Of a stretch of 64,000 nucleotides of DNA, positions 16,950-26,182 are shown one piece after another. The position numbers and the translations under genes are program-made. Below the pieces are notes generated by a model. That model saw only the letters and a list, made by a program, of their open reading frames with translations, was not told the origin of the DNA and made no database searches. Source of the stretch: Gammaproteobacteria bacterium (GTDB lineage Bacteria > Pseudomonadota > Gammaproteobacteria > Pseudomonadales > Halieaceae); contig JAUICG010000006.1 of NCBI GenBank assembly GCA_030427485.1, positions 1 to 64,000 of the forward strand. Direction: 5' to 3'. Within the stretch, counting starts at the first letter, position 1, and every line of letters begins with the position of its first letter.

Positions 16950-19900
16950 GTGAACAAATTTAACCTCACGTTTAGCGGAGAGATTCTTGCCGGGGAAAAC
17001 CCGGAGCAGGTCAAGCTCCGCTTCGCCAAAATGTTTGGAATCGACGATCGTAATCGGCTCGAACGCTTCTTCAGTGGCGAGACGATTATCCTGCGCCGGA
17101 ATCTCGAACGTAAAGACGCCGCCCAGCATTACCACCAGTTGCAACTGATAGGTGCCGCCGGCGCATTGGTAAAGGTTACGGCCAGCGATCTGGCCGATGA
17201 CATCGTCAACACAGCACCGAAAGCCGCCGCGAAACCCGCAGCGCCCGCGCCGTCACAGCGCACTGACGCCGCCGCGGAAATAAAGGCTCGCAAACTCGCC
17301 TTGCAGCGACTGGCGGCTGAAAAGCAAGCCAGGGAAAAAGCGCAGGAGGAAGCCCGGCGCCGCCGCCTGGAAGAACAGGCGGCGCGTGAACAGGCGGAAG
17401 CCGAAGCCGCACTGCGCCGCGAGGAAGAAGAACGTGCCAGGCAGGCGGCCGAACAGGCTCGCCTGGCGGCGGAAAAAGCGGCGCTGCTGGAGGCAAAGCG
17501 GGCCGAGGAAAAACGTATCCAGGACGAGGAGGCGGCCAGAAAGAAGGCGCTCAGGGACGAGGCAAAGCGCAAAGCGGAAGAGGCAGCCGCCGCACGCAAG
17601 GCCAGGCGCCTGCGGGAAAAAGCAGAAAAAGCGCAGCGCAAGGCGGAGGAGGCGGCCAGGCGCAAGGCCGAGCTCGAGGAGAGAAAGCGCAAAGCCGCCG
17701 AAGAAGAGGCGCGCCGCCAGGCGGAGCTCGCGGAACAGAAGCGCCTCGCAGCCGCGGAGGAAGCTCGACTCAGGGCCGAACGCGAGGAGAAAGAACGCCG
17801 CGCTGCCGAGGAAGAGGCCAGGCGCAAGGCGGAGCGCGAGGAAGCGCTGCGCCTGGCGGCTGAGGAAGAAGCGCGACAGAGGGCCGCACTGGCACAGAGG
17901 AAACGCCTCGAAGAGGAAGCGGAAGCGCGCCGCAAGGCGGAGCAGGAAAAAAGAAAGCGGCTGGCAGCCGAGAAAAAAGCGCGGCAAAAAGCCGCACTGC
18001 AAGAAAAACGGCGTCTGGCTGCGGAGCAGGAGGCCCGGCGCCTGGCGCAACTGGAGGAACAGAAGCGCCTCGCGGCGGAGGAGGCAGCACGCAAGGCCGC
18101 AGCGCAGGCACAGAAAGCCGCCATCCTGCAGGCCGAACTGGAAGAACAAGCCCGCGCGGCAGCGGAACAGGCCGCACAGGTCGGGGCCGAGGCGCAACGC
18201 CTGGCAGCAGAAGCGCAGCGCAAAGCGGCTGAAAGCCAGAGGTATACTGCGGATAACGGCGCGAAACCGGAAGAGGAGCTGGCGCCGTCGCCGGCCCTGA
18301 ACCCGGGGATACAGTCGCCGCGCAAATCCGCAAAGGGTCGCGTCAAAACCACCCTGGACGTTCCGCTCAGAGAGCGGGGCCACACACCCCGGATCGGTAC
18401 ACCGGGGCAACACAGGCGCCAGTCCGGCGCACCCAACCTGTACAAGCTCCGGCCCTTTCGCAATTCACAGGAAGTGCAGGCACGGGCAACCCACGCGCAT
18501 CAGCGAATGAGGCGGTCCTACGCGCTTGGCGCCTTCGCCCTTGCCCTGTTACTGATCGCCGGCGGCGGCTTCCTGCAGAACGGCGCCTACCCGGTCGTCG
18601 CGGGCGCCAGCGCTGTCGCGATCAGTCCGCAATCGGGTCCGCTGTTGCTGGCGGGCGATACGCTGCTGCTGCACGATCGGGCCGGTGTCGCCACCACGGA
18701 TGTCACACTGCGTGCACTGGGGGTGACCACGCTGCTGCCGCCCCTGCTGTTTACCGATCGGGATACGCTGATCGCGCCCGGCCAACTGCGCGACAGCGCT
18801 TCATCCCCGGCGGGCGGCGACGCACTCGACCTGCTCCGTTGCGACCTCGTGCTCGCGACCTGCGAGCGGTTATCACCGGCGCTGGCAGGCAACGGTATCG
18901 AGGCCCTCGTTGCGAATCCCCTGGATGGCGGTTTATTACTGGCGGACAGCAGCGCCGGCTCGCTGCTGAAAACCGATCGCGACGGCGCCGTCGTCGCCAG
19001 CACTGCTGCAGCCCTTTCACCCAAACCGGTACTGCGGCTGCACGGCGGCCTGCTGTGGATGAACAGCGCGGAGGGCCCGGCGATCAGCGTGTTGCGCTAT
19101 GAAGACAGCGCGTTCGGGCAGCAGCTCGATGAAATCCTGTTGCTACCTCCCACGAATCTGCCGCTGGAAACAGCACGGGTCAGCGATTTTACCTGGTCCG
19201 GCAACGCCTGGTGGGTGCTGCTGCATGACCCGCTCTCGGGGGCAAGTGAACTGCACCGCTTTGACGGGGACTGGAGCCATCTCGGCCGGGTGCCGCTGGC
19301 GACGGATACCGGACCGCTGCAACTCATCCGCTGGGGCGAGAAAACTCTGGTAAACGACCCTGAGCACCCGGTCATTCAACGATTCAACGCCGCAGGGACA
19401 GCGGAAGCGCCGTTTGTTTCCTCGCAGTTGCAGGCGCTGATTGATGTGCAGCACCGGCATGCGCGGCTCGCCGGCCTCGCCTGGAACGGTGGATTACTGT
19501 TGTGCGCCCTCGCCGCGATACTGTGTTTAGGGCTCGGGTATCTGCACTGGCTGCGCACACTGGTGTACCGACCGCGGCGGGAACAGGGCGCCGAGCCGCT
19601 GGACGACCACGCCGCATCGGTGCGCTGGATCGAACCCGTCCAGAACCGTCAATTGCAACTGCGACGCACGGGAACATATTACGGGCTGGGCGTACTGGCG
19701 ACGCTGCTGCTGGCCGTCGCGATGAGTATCAGCGTATGGCAGATGGCGGCCCTGCTGCTGGTTTTCAGCGGTCCGGCGATAGCCCTGCTGCTGCTCAGCC
19801 GGCAGCCGGTGGGGCACATAGGCGTGGTAGGGGACCGACTGTTACTGGTCGACCACAGCGGGCAGTATCACCTCGCCGGCGGGCCAAGACTGCACTACCG

Positions 19901-20144
19901 CGGCCCGTTCCTGTCGATCGACGATATCGTGGTATTCGCGGGCAATCGCCTGCTCCCCGCCTTCTCCCCTGCCCCGCTGCAGCGACACATCAGCCCACCC
20001 GCGCTGGGCGGAATCAAGGTAGACCACAGGACAATCGCGATTAAACTCCTCGAATGTCGCCACCCGCTCGCCCTCGGAGCCGTCGCGATAGCGGCCGCGG
20101 CGGCGGCCGCGGCCCTGCTGCTGGTGCTGCAGAAGATGGTCTAG
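16950..20144 (+). CDS. large coiled-coil membrane protein of unknown function
   Basis: A 1064-residue protein I cannot assign to a named gene. Residues 1-75 form a compact domain (FNLTFSGEILAG, RFFSGETIILRR) of a type I recall as an N-terminal module in other gammaproteobacterial membrane proteins. Residues about 107-430 are a long charged coiled coil of Ala, Glu, Lys and Arg. A proline- and basic-rich linker follows. The first transmembrane helix is near 522-550. Residues about 555-835 are soluble with repeated short beta-strand patterns. Helices follow near 840-870, 907-950 (probably two) and 1040-1063. The start is a GTG with a weak upstream AGGGGC; no better start is visible. The coiled coil suggests a structural or scaffolding role. 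Confidence 0.8.
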   Translation: MNKFNLTFSGEILAGENPEQVKLRFAKMFGIDDRNRLERFFSGETIILRRNLERKDAAQHYHQLQLIGAAGALVKVTASDLADDIVNTAPKAAAKPAAPAPSQRTDAAAEIKARKLALQRLAAEKQAREKAQEEARRRRLEEQAAREQAEAEAALRREEEERARQAAEQARLAAEKAALLEAKRAEEKRIQDEEAARKKALRDEAKRKAEEAAAARKARRLREKAEKAQRKAEEAARRKAELEERKRKAAEEEARRQAELAEQKRLAAAEEARLRAEREEKERRAAEEEARRKAEREEALRLAAEEEARQRAALAQRKRLEEEAEARRKAEQEKRKRLAAEKKARQKAALQEKRRLAAEQEARRLAQLEEQKRLAAEEAARKAAAQAQKAAILQAELEEQARAAAEQAAQVGAEAQRLAAEAQRKAAESQRYTADNGAKPEEELAPSPALNPGIQSPRKSAKGRVKTTLDVPLRERGHTPRIGTPGQHRRQSGAPNLYKLRPFRNSQEVQARATHAHQRMRRSYALGAFALALLLIAGGGFLQNGAYPVVAGASAVAISPQSGPLLLAGDTLLLHDRAGVATTDVTLRALGVTTLLPPLLFTDRDTLIAPGQLRDSASSPAGGDALDLLRCDLVLATCERLSPALAGNGIEALVANPLDGGLLLADSSAGSLLKTDRDGAVVASTAAALSPKPVLRLHGGLLWMNSAEGPAISVLRYEDSAFGQQLDEILLLPPTNLPLETARVSDFTWSGNAWWVLLHDPLSGASELHRFDGDWSHLGRVPLATDTGPLQLIRWGEKTLVNDPEHPVIQRFNAAGTAEAPFVSSQLQALIDVQHRHARLAGLAWNGGLLLCALAAILCLGLGYLHWLRTLVYRPRREQGAEPLDDHAASVRWIEPVQNRQLQLRRTGTYYGLGVLATLLLAVAMSISVWQMAALLLVFSGPAIALLLLSRQPVGHIGVVGDRLLLVDHSGQYHLAGGPRLHYRGPFLSIDDIVVFAGNRLLPAFSPAPLQRHISPPALGGIKVDHRTIAIKLLECRHPLALGAVAIAAAAAAAALLLVLQKMV

Positions 20145-20243
20145 GACCAATGTCTTTTAGTTAAGCTGCAAGCCCGGCGGCAAATTGAATGGCATAGGGG
20201 CGGGTCCCGACCGCAACCCTGCCTCTCAGGCTCGTACAGTGAA

Positions 20244-20258
20244 GTCTCAATCTGAGAC
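20244..20258. promoter_or_regulatory. candidate operator palindrome upstream of lutABC
   Basis: The inverted repeat GTCTCA-N3-TGAGAC, perfect over 6 bp per arm, lies about 117 bp upstream of the lutA ATG. Lactate-utilisation operons are commonly controlled by GntR-type repressors. No regulator is encoded nearby, so this is only a candidate site. Confidence 0.35.
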
Positions 20259-20374
20259 ACTACCGCGGGCCGGCATGGGGCGACACCGGTTGTCCCATTT
20301 GGATATACTGCGCTATTCGGAGCCGCATACGCCGCTCCTCCACCAGATAAACGGACAGAAAGGTTGCCGCCTGC

Positions 20375-21169
20375 ATGAATGAGCGAGACCGCGAGCATTC
20401 TTCACCTCAACGACGAAAACAGGTTGCGCTGTTTGTCACCTGCCTCGCGGATTTGTTTCGACCTTCGGTCGCGTTCGCCAGTATAAAACTACTCGAGCGG
20501 GCCGGCTGTGAAGTCAGCGTACCGTTGCAACAGACCTGTTGCGGCCAGCCCGCGTACAACAGCGGCAACTACGAGGAGGCTGTACCGCTGGCGCAGCAGG
20601 TCATCACGATGCTGGCGGACGCGGATTACGTCGTGGCGCCCTCCGGGTCCTGCGCCGGAATGATCTGCCATCACTATCCCCGGTTACTCGAAGGCGAATG
20701 GCGAGAACGCGCGCTGGAACTGGCTGCCAAAACCTTCGAGTTAACGGTTTTCCTCAACGACATCGCGCACATCAAACCACCCGGGAAGAAGCCTTCCGCC
20801 GCCATTCCCTCGGTAGCCTACCACGACGGCTGCGCCGGATTGCGCGAACTCGATATCCGGGAGCAACCGCGGCAACTGCTGCGGGATTTGTGCGGTATCG
20901 AGGTCAGCGAACTGCAACAGAGGGAGGTATGTTGTGGCTTCGGAGGCACGTTCTGCGCCAAGATGCCGGAAATCTCGGGCAAGATGGTAGACGATAAACT
21001 CAACGATATCATGGCAACGGGCGCCGATGTCCTCGCTGGCGGCGATCTGGGCTGCCTGCTCAATATCGCCGGGCGAGCGCGCCGCCAGGGCAAAAAGATC
21101 GAAGTTCGCCATATCGCCGAGCTGTTGCAGCAGGACCGGGACACCCCGGCCATCGGCGAGGGAAAATAA
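20375..21169 (+). CDS. lutA: L-lactate utilisation protein LutA (Fe-S oxidoreductase)
   Basis: Subunit of the LutABC iron-sulfur L-lactate dehydrogenase complex, 264 residues. Two CCG cysteine modules of the heterodisulfide-reductase type are visible: QQTCCGQPAYNSG near residue 55 and EVCCGFGGTFC near residue 190, each with upstream partner cysteines (FVTCLADLF, PSGSCAGM). These would bind a cluster or cofactor. The protein has an N-terminal extension of about 15 residues relative to what the domain needs. It is followed by lutB after 3 bp, forming the conserved three-gene operon. Confidence 0.92.
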   Translation: MNERDREHSSPQRRKQVALFVTCLADLFRPSVAFASIKLLERAGCEVSVPLQQTCCGQPAYNSGNYEEAVPLAQQVITMLADADYVVAPSGSCAGMICHHYPRLLEGEWRERALELAAKTFELTVFLNDIAHIKPPGKKPSAAIPSVAYHDGCAGLRELDIREQPRQLLRDLCGIEVSELQQREVCCGFGGTFCAKMPEISGKMVDDKLNDIMATGADVLAGGDLGCLLNIAGRARRQGKKIEVRHIAELLQQDRDTPAIGEGK

Positions 21170-21172
21170 AGT

Positions 21173-22609
21173 ATGGAACAGCGCAGCGATACGTTCCTCG
21201 ACAATGCCAGTGAGGCACTGAAGAACGTCGAGCAGGCGAAGCGTCGCGATATCATCGCGACTTTTGCGCCGCTGATGCGCTCGGCGGCGATCGAGGGCTT
21301 TGACGAGTTCGACACCTTGCGCCAGCACGTCAAGCGGGTGCGCGAGCATGCCCTGGATCACCTGGAGTACTACCTCGGGCAATTCGAGCAGCAGGCGGTA
21401 CAGAACGGCAATCATGTGCATTTCGCGCGCAATAGCGACGAGTTCAACAGTGTCGTACTGGACATCTGCCAACAGCACGATGCGCGGCGTGTCGCCAAAG
21501 GCAAATCCATGGTCACCGAGGAGACCGGCCTGAACAGCTTCCTGCAACGGGCTGGCCTGGAGGTGATGGAGACCGACCTTGGGGAATACATCATCCAGCG
21601 GGCGGGCGAGACCCCCAGTCACATAGTCGCGCCGGCGCTGCACAAATCCGCCGGCGAAATTCGCGCGCTTTTCCAGTCGACGCACGATCTCGGGGCCAGG
21701 GACCTGCCGGAGACCGTCGACCTCGTGGCCGAGGCGCGAGAGGTACTGCGCGAGCATTTCCTGAAGGCGGAAGTGGGTATCATCGGCGCCAATGCCCTGG
21801 TCGCCGAAAACGGCTATTCAATGCTGGTTACCAATGAAGGGAACGGCGACCTGTGCGCCAACCTGCCGCGCGTGCTCATTGTCTGCACCACCATTGACCG
21901 GGTACTGCCGCTGGCGCAGGATGCTACCGCGATGCTGCGCCTGCTGGTGCGTTCGGCCACCGGTCAGGCGCAAACCTGCTACACCAGCTTCTACTCCGGG
22001 CCGCGCCGTGACAGCGATGTCGACGGACCGATCGAAACACATTTCGTGTTACTGGATAACAAGCGCAGCGACATACTGGACAGCGATTACCGGGAGATGC
22101 TGGAGTGTATCCGCTGCGGCGCCTGCCTGAACCATTGCCCCATCTACAGCAGCGTGGGTGGTCACGCGTATGGCTGGGTCTATCCCGGCCCCATGGGCTC
22201 GATACTCACACCACTGTTGACCTCGCTGGAACAGAGCCATGCACTGCCCAACGCCTGCACCAGTTGCGGCCGCTGTGCGGAAGTCTGCCCGGCGGACATC
22301 CCGCTACCCGATTTGCTGCGCGACCTGAGGCACGAGGAAAACAGCAGGAAACTGTCCGCGGGGCGCTGGCGCCTGGGAATAAAGCTGCATGGCTGGCTGG
22401 CCAGGCATCCGAAGCTCTACCAGCTATCCACGGCAATCGCCATTCACACGCTGCACCTGTTCGGACGCAAACGCGGCAGTTACAGCAGCCTGCCCATGGC
22501 GAGCGGCTGGACCAGCCAACGCGATTTTCCGGCACCCCAGGGCAAAACCTTCATGCAACAGTACAAAGCGCGATTGAAGCGCCTCGCGGAGCAGCGCAAT
22601 GAGCACTAG
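21173..22609 (+). CDS. lutB: L-lactate utilisation protein LutB (ferredoxin-domain subunit)
   Basis: Iron-sulfur subunit of the LutABC lactate oxidation system, 478 residues. The N-terminal about 300 residues are the LUD domain shared with LutC (TGLNSFLQRAGL, NGYSMLVTNEGNG). Two four-cysteine [4Fe-4S] motifs follow, CIRCGACLNHCPIY near residue 310 and CTSCGRCAEVCPADIP near residue 360. A C-terminal tail rich in basic residues follows. It starts 3 bp after lutA, and its end overlaps lutC by 11 nt, showing tight coupling. Confidence 0.93.
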   Translation: MEQRSDTFLDNASEALKNVEQAKRRDIIATFAPLMRSAAIEGFDEFDTLRQHVKRVREHALDHLEYYLGQFEQQAVQNGNHVHFARNSDEFNSVVLDICQQHDARRVAKGKSMVTEETGLNSFLQRAGLEVMETDLGEYIIQRAGETPSHIVAPALHKSAGEIRALFQSTHDLGARDLPETVDLVAEAREVLREHFLKAEVGIIGANALVAENGYSMLVTNEGNGDLCANLPRVLIVCTTIDRVLPLAQDATAMLRLLVRSATGQAQTCYTSFYSGPRRDSDVDGPIETHFVLLDNKRSDILDSDYREMLECIRCGACLNHCPIYSSVGGHAYGWVYPGPMGSILTPLLTSLEQSHALPNACTSCGRCAEVCPADIPLPDLLRDLRHEENSRKLSAGRWRLGIKLHGWLARHPKLYQLSTAIAIHTLHLFGRKRGSYSSLPMASGWTSQRDFPAPQGKTFMQQYKARLKRLAEQRNEH

Positions 22610-23297
22610 CGCCCGTTCGGAAATTTTTGCCCGCCTGCGCGAGATCAGCCGCAAAGCGAGCGCGGAGCGGATTCACCAGGACCGCCAGGCCCTGGGCAGC
22701 GCACCCGTACCCACGCCGCCCGCGGCGGAGATGTGCGAAGCCTTTCTCGCCAATGTACTGAAAAATCAGGGCAGTGTTGACTGCGTGGCAAACCGCACCG
22801 AGGCGGTCGCCGCTATAGGGCACTATATTTACTCCCACTTTCGCAGCCACCGCCTGGTTGCCGGTAACGACCCTCGTCTTGCCGCCATGCCGTGGCGCGA
22901 CGCCGGTGTGCTGCCGCGCTTTGGCCGGCTTGAAGTGGGTGAACCCGTGGCCCTGAGCTTTGCGCAGCTGGGCGTAGTGGAAACGGGTGCGGTGCTGACG
23001 TGGACAGGCAAGTCCAATCCCGCGGCCAACAACCTGCTACCGGAGCACCACATGGTGCTGGTCGACACAGCCGACCTGGTTCCCGATATGGAGCACGCCT
23101 GGGGCAGGATCAAGCAGGAACTGGAGAGCAATGGACGACCGCGCGGCATAAACTTCATCGCCGGCCCCTCGAGTACCGCTGATATCGAGGGACAGTTAGT
23201 CTACGGGGCGCACGGCCCGCGCAAATGGCATGTAATACTGATGGGCAAAATACCCGCGGAAGCGCTCAGCCGAGCCCGCGCTATCGCCGCGCCATAG
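22599..23297 (+). CDS. lutC: L-lactate utilisation protein LutC
   Basis: LUD-domain subunit of the lactate oxidation complex, 232 residues. Family features include the GVVETGAVLTW-like segment (here LGVVETGAVLTWTG), LPEHHMVLVDTADLVPD and the C-terminal GPSSTADIEGQLVYGAHGP. The ATG lies inside the end of lutB (11 nt overlap). No lactate permease or LldR-type regulator is adjacent; the operon ends here, convergent with the SYLF gene. Confidence 0.92.
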   Translation: MSTSARSEIFARLREISRKASAERIHQDRQALGSAPVPTPPAAEMCEAFLANVLKNQGSVDCVANRTEAVAAIGHYIYSHFRSHRLVAGNDPRLAAMPWRDAGVLPRFGRLEVGEPVALSFAQLGVVETGAVLTWTGKSNPAANNLLPEHHMVLVDTADLVPDMEHAWGRIKQELESNGRPRGINFIAGPSSTADIEGQLVYGAHGPRKWHVILMGKIPAEALSRARAIAAP

Positions 23298-23324
23298 CTG
23301 TACCCGACGCAACCCGCACCGGGG

Positions 23325-23897
23325 TTACAGCGGTGTGTAGGTGAATTTCTGCCCGGCGACAGAGGCCTCGAACATCAGGCCGCCGGTGGCGATGGTAAAT
23401 ATCGCCATCCCCTTGCGATAACCGCCCGACACCGTCGCGGCATCGTTGCGACCGCCACTGATACCCGCTGCGGCACCACCTCCGGTATTGGCCTCGGCAG
23501 AAGCACCGGCCGTGATCGCCACCGCCGACGCGTTGGCGCTCAATTCGAAGTTGCCCGACGTAAAATCCTTGAACGCCTGTTCATGCTCAAAGAAGACGAT
23601 CTGGCTGTACGCCTGACCACCCCACTGCGCGCCCACGGACAATTTTGTCACGGTGGAGTTTCCGACATGCCTGCCGCCAACGAATACCTTGCCCTCGCCG
23701 TATGCGCCGCCAATGATGAAAGCGCCCTTGCCGATTGTCGGGAAAATGGCATACCCGTAAGCCGTTTTGAAATAGCGGCCGCTCTCTCCGGCATTGCTGA
23801 ACGCCTTGATTGCATCGCTGTAACTGTTGGCCCAGGCGACCGGACCTCCCGCAAAGAGCAACGACACCAGGAAAACGAGCTTGATCACTTTGGACAT
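23325..23897 (-). CDS. SYLF/Ysc84-type lipid-binding secreted protein
   Basis: A protein of 190 residues with an N-terminal signal peptide (LVFLVSLLFAGGPVAWA) followed by a SYLF domain, recognisable from YGYAIFPTIGKGAFIIGGAYGEGKVF and QIVFFEHEQAF. The domain binds phosphoinositides in eukaryotes; in bacteria these are periplasmic or lipoprotein-like with a poorly known lipid role. The Gly/Ala-rich segment EANTGGGAAAGISGG precedes the C-terminal strand. It is convergent with lutC and monocistronic. Confidence 0.8.
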   Translation of the reverse strand: MSKVIKLVFLVSLLFAGGPVAWANSYSDAIKAFSNAGESGRYFKTAYGYAIFPTIGKGAFIIGGAYGEGKVFVGGRHVGNSTVTKLSVGAQWGGQAYSQIVFFEHEQAFKDFTSGNFELSANASAVAITAGASAEANTGGGAAAGISGGRNDAATVSGGYRKGMAIFTIATGGLMFEASVAGQKFTYTPL

Positions 23898-24008
23898 ATC
23901 GGCAACCTTGAATTGAATCTACACGCCACAGGCCGGTACCGGCGCAGGCATCGCTGCGCTCGCCCACGAATCAGCGGCGCTACCGCCTATTCTGTGTACA
24001 CGATAGCG

Positions 24009-25013
24009 TCAGGTCAAGTCTCGCAAGCGATCCAGCAGGTCGCACACCCTGCAGGAATAGCCCCACTCGTTGTCATACCAGTTCAATACGCGCAGGTAGC
24101 GCCCGGCGGTGACGCCGCTAAAACCGGCATCGTAGATCGACGAATGGGAATTCCCGATAATGTCGGTAGAGACGATGGGCTGCTCACTGTACTGCAAAAT
24201 TCCCTGTAAGCGGCTTGTTGCCGCCGCCGCCTGAACCGCTTCGTGAACATCCTTCACCGCCACCTGCTTGCCCAGTTTTACGAACAGGTCGACCACGGAG
24301 CCATCGGGTACCGGAACACGCGCTGCGATGCCGTGCAGCTTGCCTTTCAGCTTCGGCAATACCTCGCCGACGGCCTTGGCCGCCCCGGTCGAGGTCGGGA
24401 TAATGTTTTCCGCGGCGGCCCGACTGCGACGCCAGTCGGAGTGCGGTACATCAGCGAGTCGCTGGTCATTGGTGTAAGCGTGCACCGTGTTGATGACCCC
24501 CTCCTCGATGCCGAATGCTTCATCGAGCACGCGCGCCATCGGGGCCAGGCAGTTGGTGGTGCAACTGGCATTGGATACGATTCTGTGCCCGGCTGCCAGC
24601 CCCTCCTCGTTTACGCCCAGTACAACGGTGTAATCGATGGGGTCCTTCGCCGGTACCGTCAACACCACCCGCGCCGCGCCGGCGGCGAGGTGCTGCTCCA
24701 ACTGCTCGCGCTTGCGAAATACACCGGTAGACTCGATGACGGCATCCACGCCAAGCTCATCCCACGGCAAATCCCGGGGATTGCGCTCGCTGAGCAGTTT
24801 TACCCGCCCCTTGTCGGTGACAAAATGGTCGTCTTCCAGTGCCAGGGATTTGGCAAACGGCCCCATCACCGTGTCATAACTCAACAGGTAGCGCAGGGCG
24901 TCATAGTCAAAGAGGTCGTTGATCGCGACGACCTCTATGTCATTGCGCGCCTCGAGAATACGGAAGACCGAGCGCCCGATACGGCCAAAACCATTGATTG
25001 CGATTCTCATCAT
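24009..25013 (-). CDS. gap: glyceraldehyde-3-phosphate dehydrogenase, catalytically complete
   Basis: Type I phosphorylating GAPDH, 334 residues, of glycolysis/gluconeogenesis. The NAD fold begins INGFGRIGRSVFRI. The catalytic cysteine is in SNASCTTNCLAP near residue 152, and its base partner His in NTVHAYTNDQ. The phosphate-site motif TSTGAAKAV and the C-terminal WYDNEWGYSCRV are intact. It starts with a GGAGGAGAA ribosome-binding site inside the preceding gene, and its ATG overlaps that gene's TGA by 4 nt, so the two proteins are translationally coupled. It can be assigned with confidence as the enzyme of the pair. Confidence 0.95.
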   Translation of the reverse strand: MMRIAINGFGRIGRSVFRILEARNDIEVVAINDLFDYDALRYLLSYDTVMGPFAKSLALEDDHFVTDKGRVKLLSERNPRDLPWDELGVDAVIESTGVFRKREQLEQHLAAGAARVVLTVPAKDPIDYTVVLGVNEEGLAAGHRIVSNASCTTNCLAPMARVLDEAFGIEEGVINTVHAYTNDQRLADVPHSDWRRSRAAAENIIPTSTGAAKAVGEVLPKLKGKLHGIAARVPVPDGSVVDLFVKLGKQVAVKDVHEAVQAAAATSRLQGILQYSEQPIVSTDIIGNSHSSIYDAGFSGVTAGRYLRVLNWYDNEWGYSCRVCDLLDRLRDLT

Positions 25014-26038
25014 TTCTCCTCCTGCGGCAGACCCAACACCGAGTAGAGACGCGCCACCTCCAGCAGTCGTGCTGCATGACCAAGGGATTCGTACCAGCCC
25101 AGCATCTTGATGGTATTACTGCCGGCCTTGATAGTGCCCCTGGTGTCAAACAACAGCGAACTCGGGTTGCCGATCACATCCGATGACACTATCGGGTCCT
25201 CCACGACGCTGACAATGCCCTCCCGCTTCGCCGCGGCCGCGCGCATCGACTCGTTGATATCCTCCGCCGTGACGTTCGCATCCTTCATCACCAGGGTGAC
25301 GTCCAACAGGCAGCCTTCCTGCACCGGCACATTCAGTGCCCAGGTCATTACCTTGTCCGCCATGGCCGGCAGGATGTGTCCCAGCCAGAGTGAGGCTTCG
25401 TGTGTATTGGGTATGATGTTCTCGGCCGCGGAGCGACTGCGGCGAAAATCGCTTCCGGCGTAATCCTGCAGCGACTGGTCCGATGTGTAGGCGTGTACCG
25501 TCGTCATACTGCCGCACTCAATCTCGAAACGCTCGGACACTGCCTGCAACAACAGCGACAAGGCCGTCGCGGTGGGTGATCCGGCTGAAATCATGCGGTC
25601 GCCCACCGCCACGCTGTCCCCGTTGATACCCGGCACCACGATGCGATCGATGTGGTCGATCGGCAGGGTTCGCAGCAGGACCCGGGGCGCGCCGTTGCCC
25701 AGGTGCGCCTCCATGGACTGCCGGTCGCGGAACTTGCCGGTGGCATCGATAACGATATCGACACCGAAGATATCCCAGGGCATTTCCCCGGGTCGATCGA
25801 TCTGCATGAGCCGCGTACGGAAACGCGGGTTGACCAGGAAATTGCCTTCCAGCGTATAGCTGCGAGGTTCCGGCACCTCGGAAGTCAACAGGTAGTGCAG
25901 AATGTCCGGCTTGCCGATATCGGCAACCGCTACGATTTCAATATCACTGCTTTGCGAGGCCAGGTGATAAATCTGCCTGCCGATCTGGCCAAAGCCCATG
26001 ATACCCACCTGAATCGGCCTGTTCCTGTTCTTTGCCAT
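25010..26038 (-). CDS. GAPDH-like protein lacking the catalytic cysteine (probable pseudoenzyme)
   Basis: A paralogue of GAPDH, 342 residues, with the full two-domain layout: NAD fold VGIMGFGQIGRQIYHL, then VHAYTSDQ and FRRSRSAAENIIP. The active-site loop that reads SNASCTTNCLAP in the neighbour reads SAGSPTATALSL here, so the catalytic Cys is Pro and the second Cys is Ala. The phosphate motif TSTGAAKA is replaced by NTHEASLW. The His is kept. Phosphorylating GAPDH activity is therefore unlikely. It is the first gene of the pair, with a strong GGAGGAGG-type ribosome-binding site, and likely forms mixed tetramers with, or regulates, the active enzyme. That role is inferred. Confidence 0.88.
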   Translation of the reverse strand: MAKNRNRPIQVGIMGFGQIGRQIYHLASQSSDIEIVAVADIGKPDILHYLLTSEVPEPRSYTLEGNFLVNPRFRTRLMQIDRPGEMPWDIFGVDIVIDATGKFRDRQSMEAHLGNGAPRVLLRTLPIDHIDRIVVPGINGDSVAVGDRMISAGSPTATALSLLLQAVSERFEIECGSMTTVHAYTSDQSLQDYAGSDFRRSRSAAENIIPNTHEASLWLGHILPAMADKVMTWALNVPVQEGCLLDVTLVMKDANVTAEDINESMRAAAAKREGIVSVVEDPIVSSDVIGNPSSLLFDTRGTIKAGSNTIKMLGWYESLGHAARLLEVARLYSVLGLPQEEK

Positions 26039-26182
26039 TGACGTCCTCCTCCGCAGCCCGATTTACCTGCAATCCCACAAGCGATAGCCGGGCGCATTGT
26101 CCCGCTTATGTTTCGGCACGACCATGACCCAACGCAAGAAATACATTGCAGAGTAAAGAATCACCGTTGGGAGGGCGCCGGG

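Noticed and set aside
17129..18463. Long antisense frame opposite the coiled coil
   Set aside because: Ser/Cys/Arg-rich sequence is the expected mirror of an Ala/Glu/Lys coiled-coil coding region; no motif.
16950..20144. Coiled-coil gene as TolA
   Set aside because: TolA has an N-terminal membrane helix and a C-terminal globular domain; here the coiled coil precedes five hydrophobic segments, and no tol genes are adjacent.
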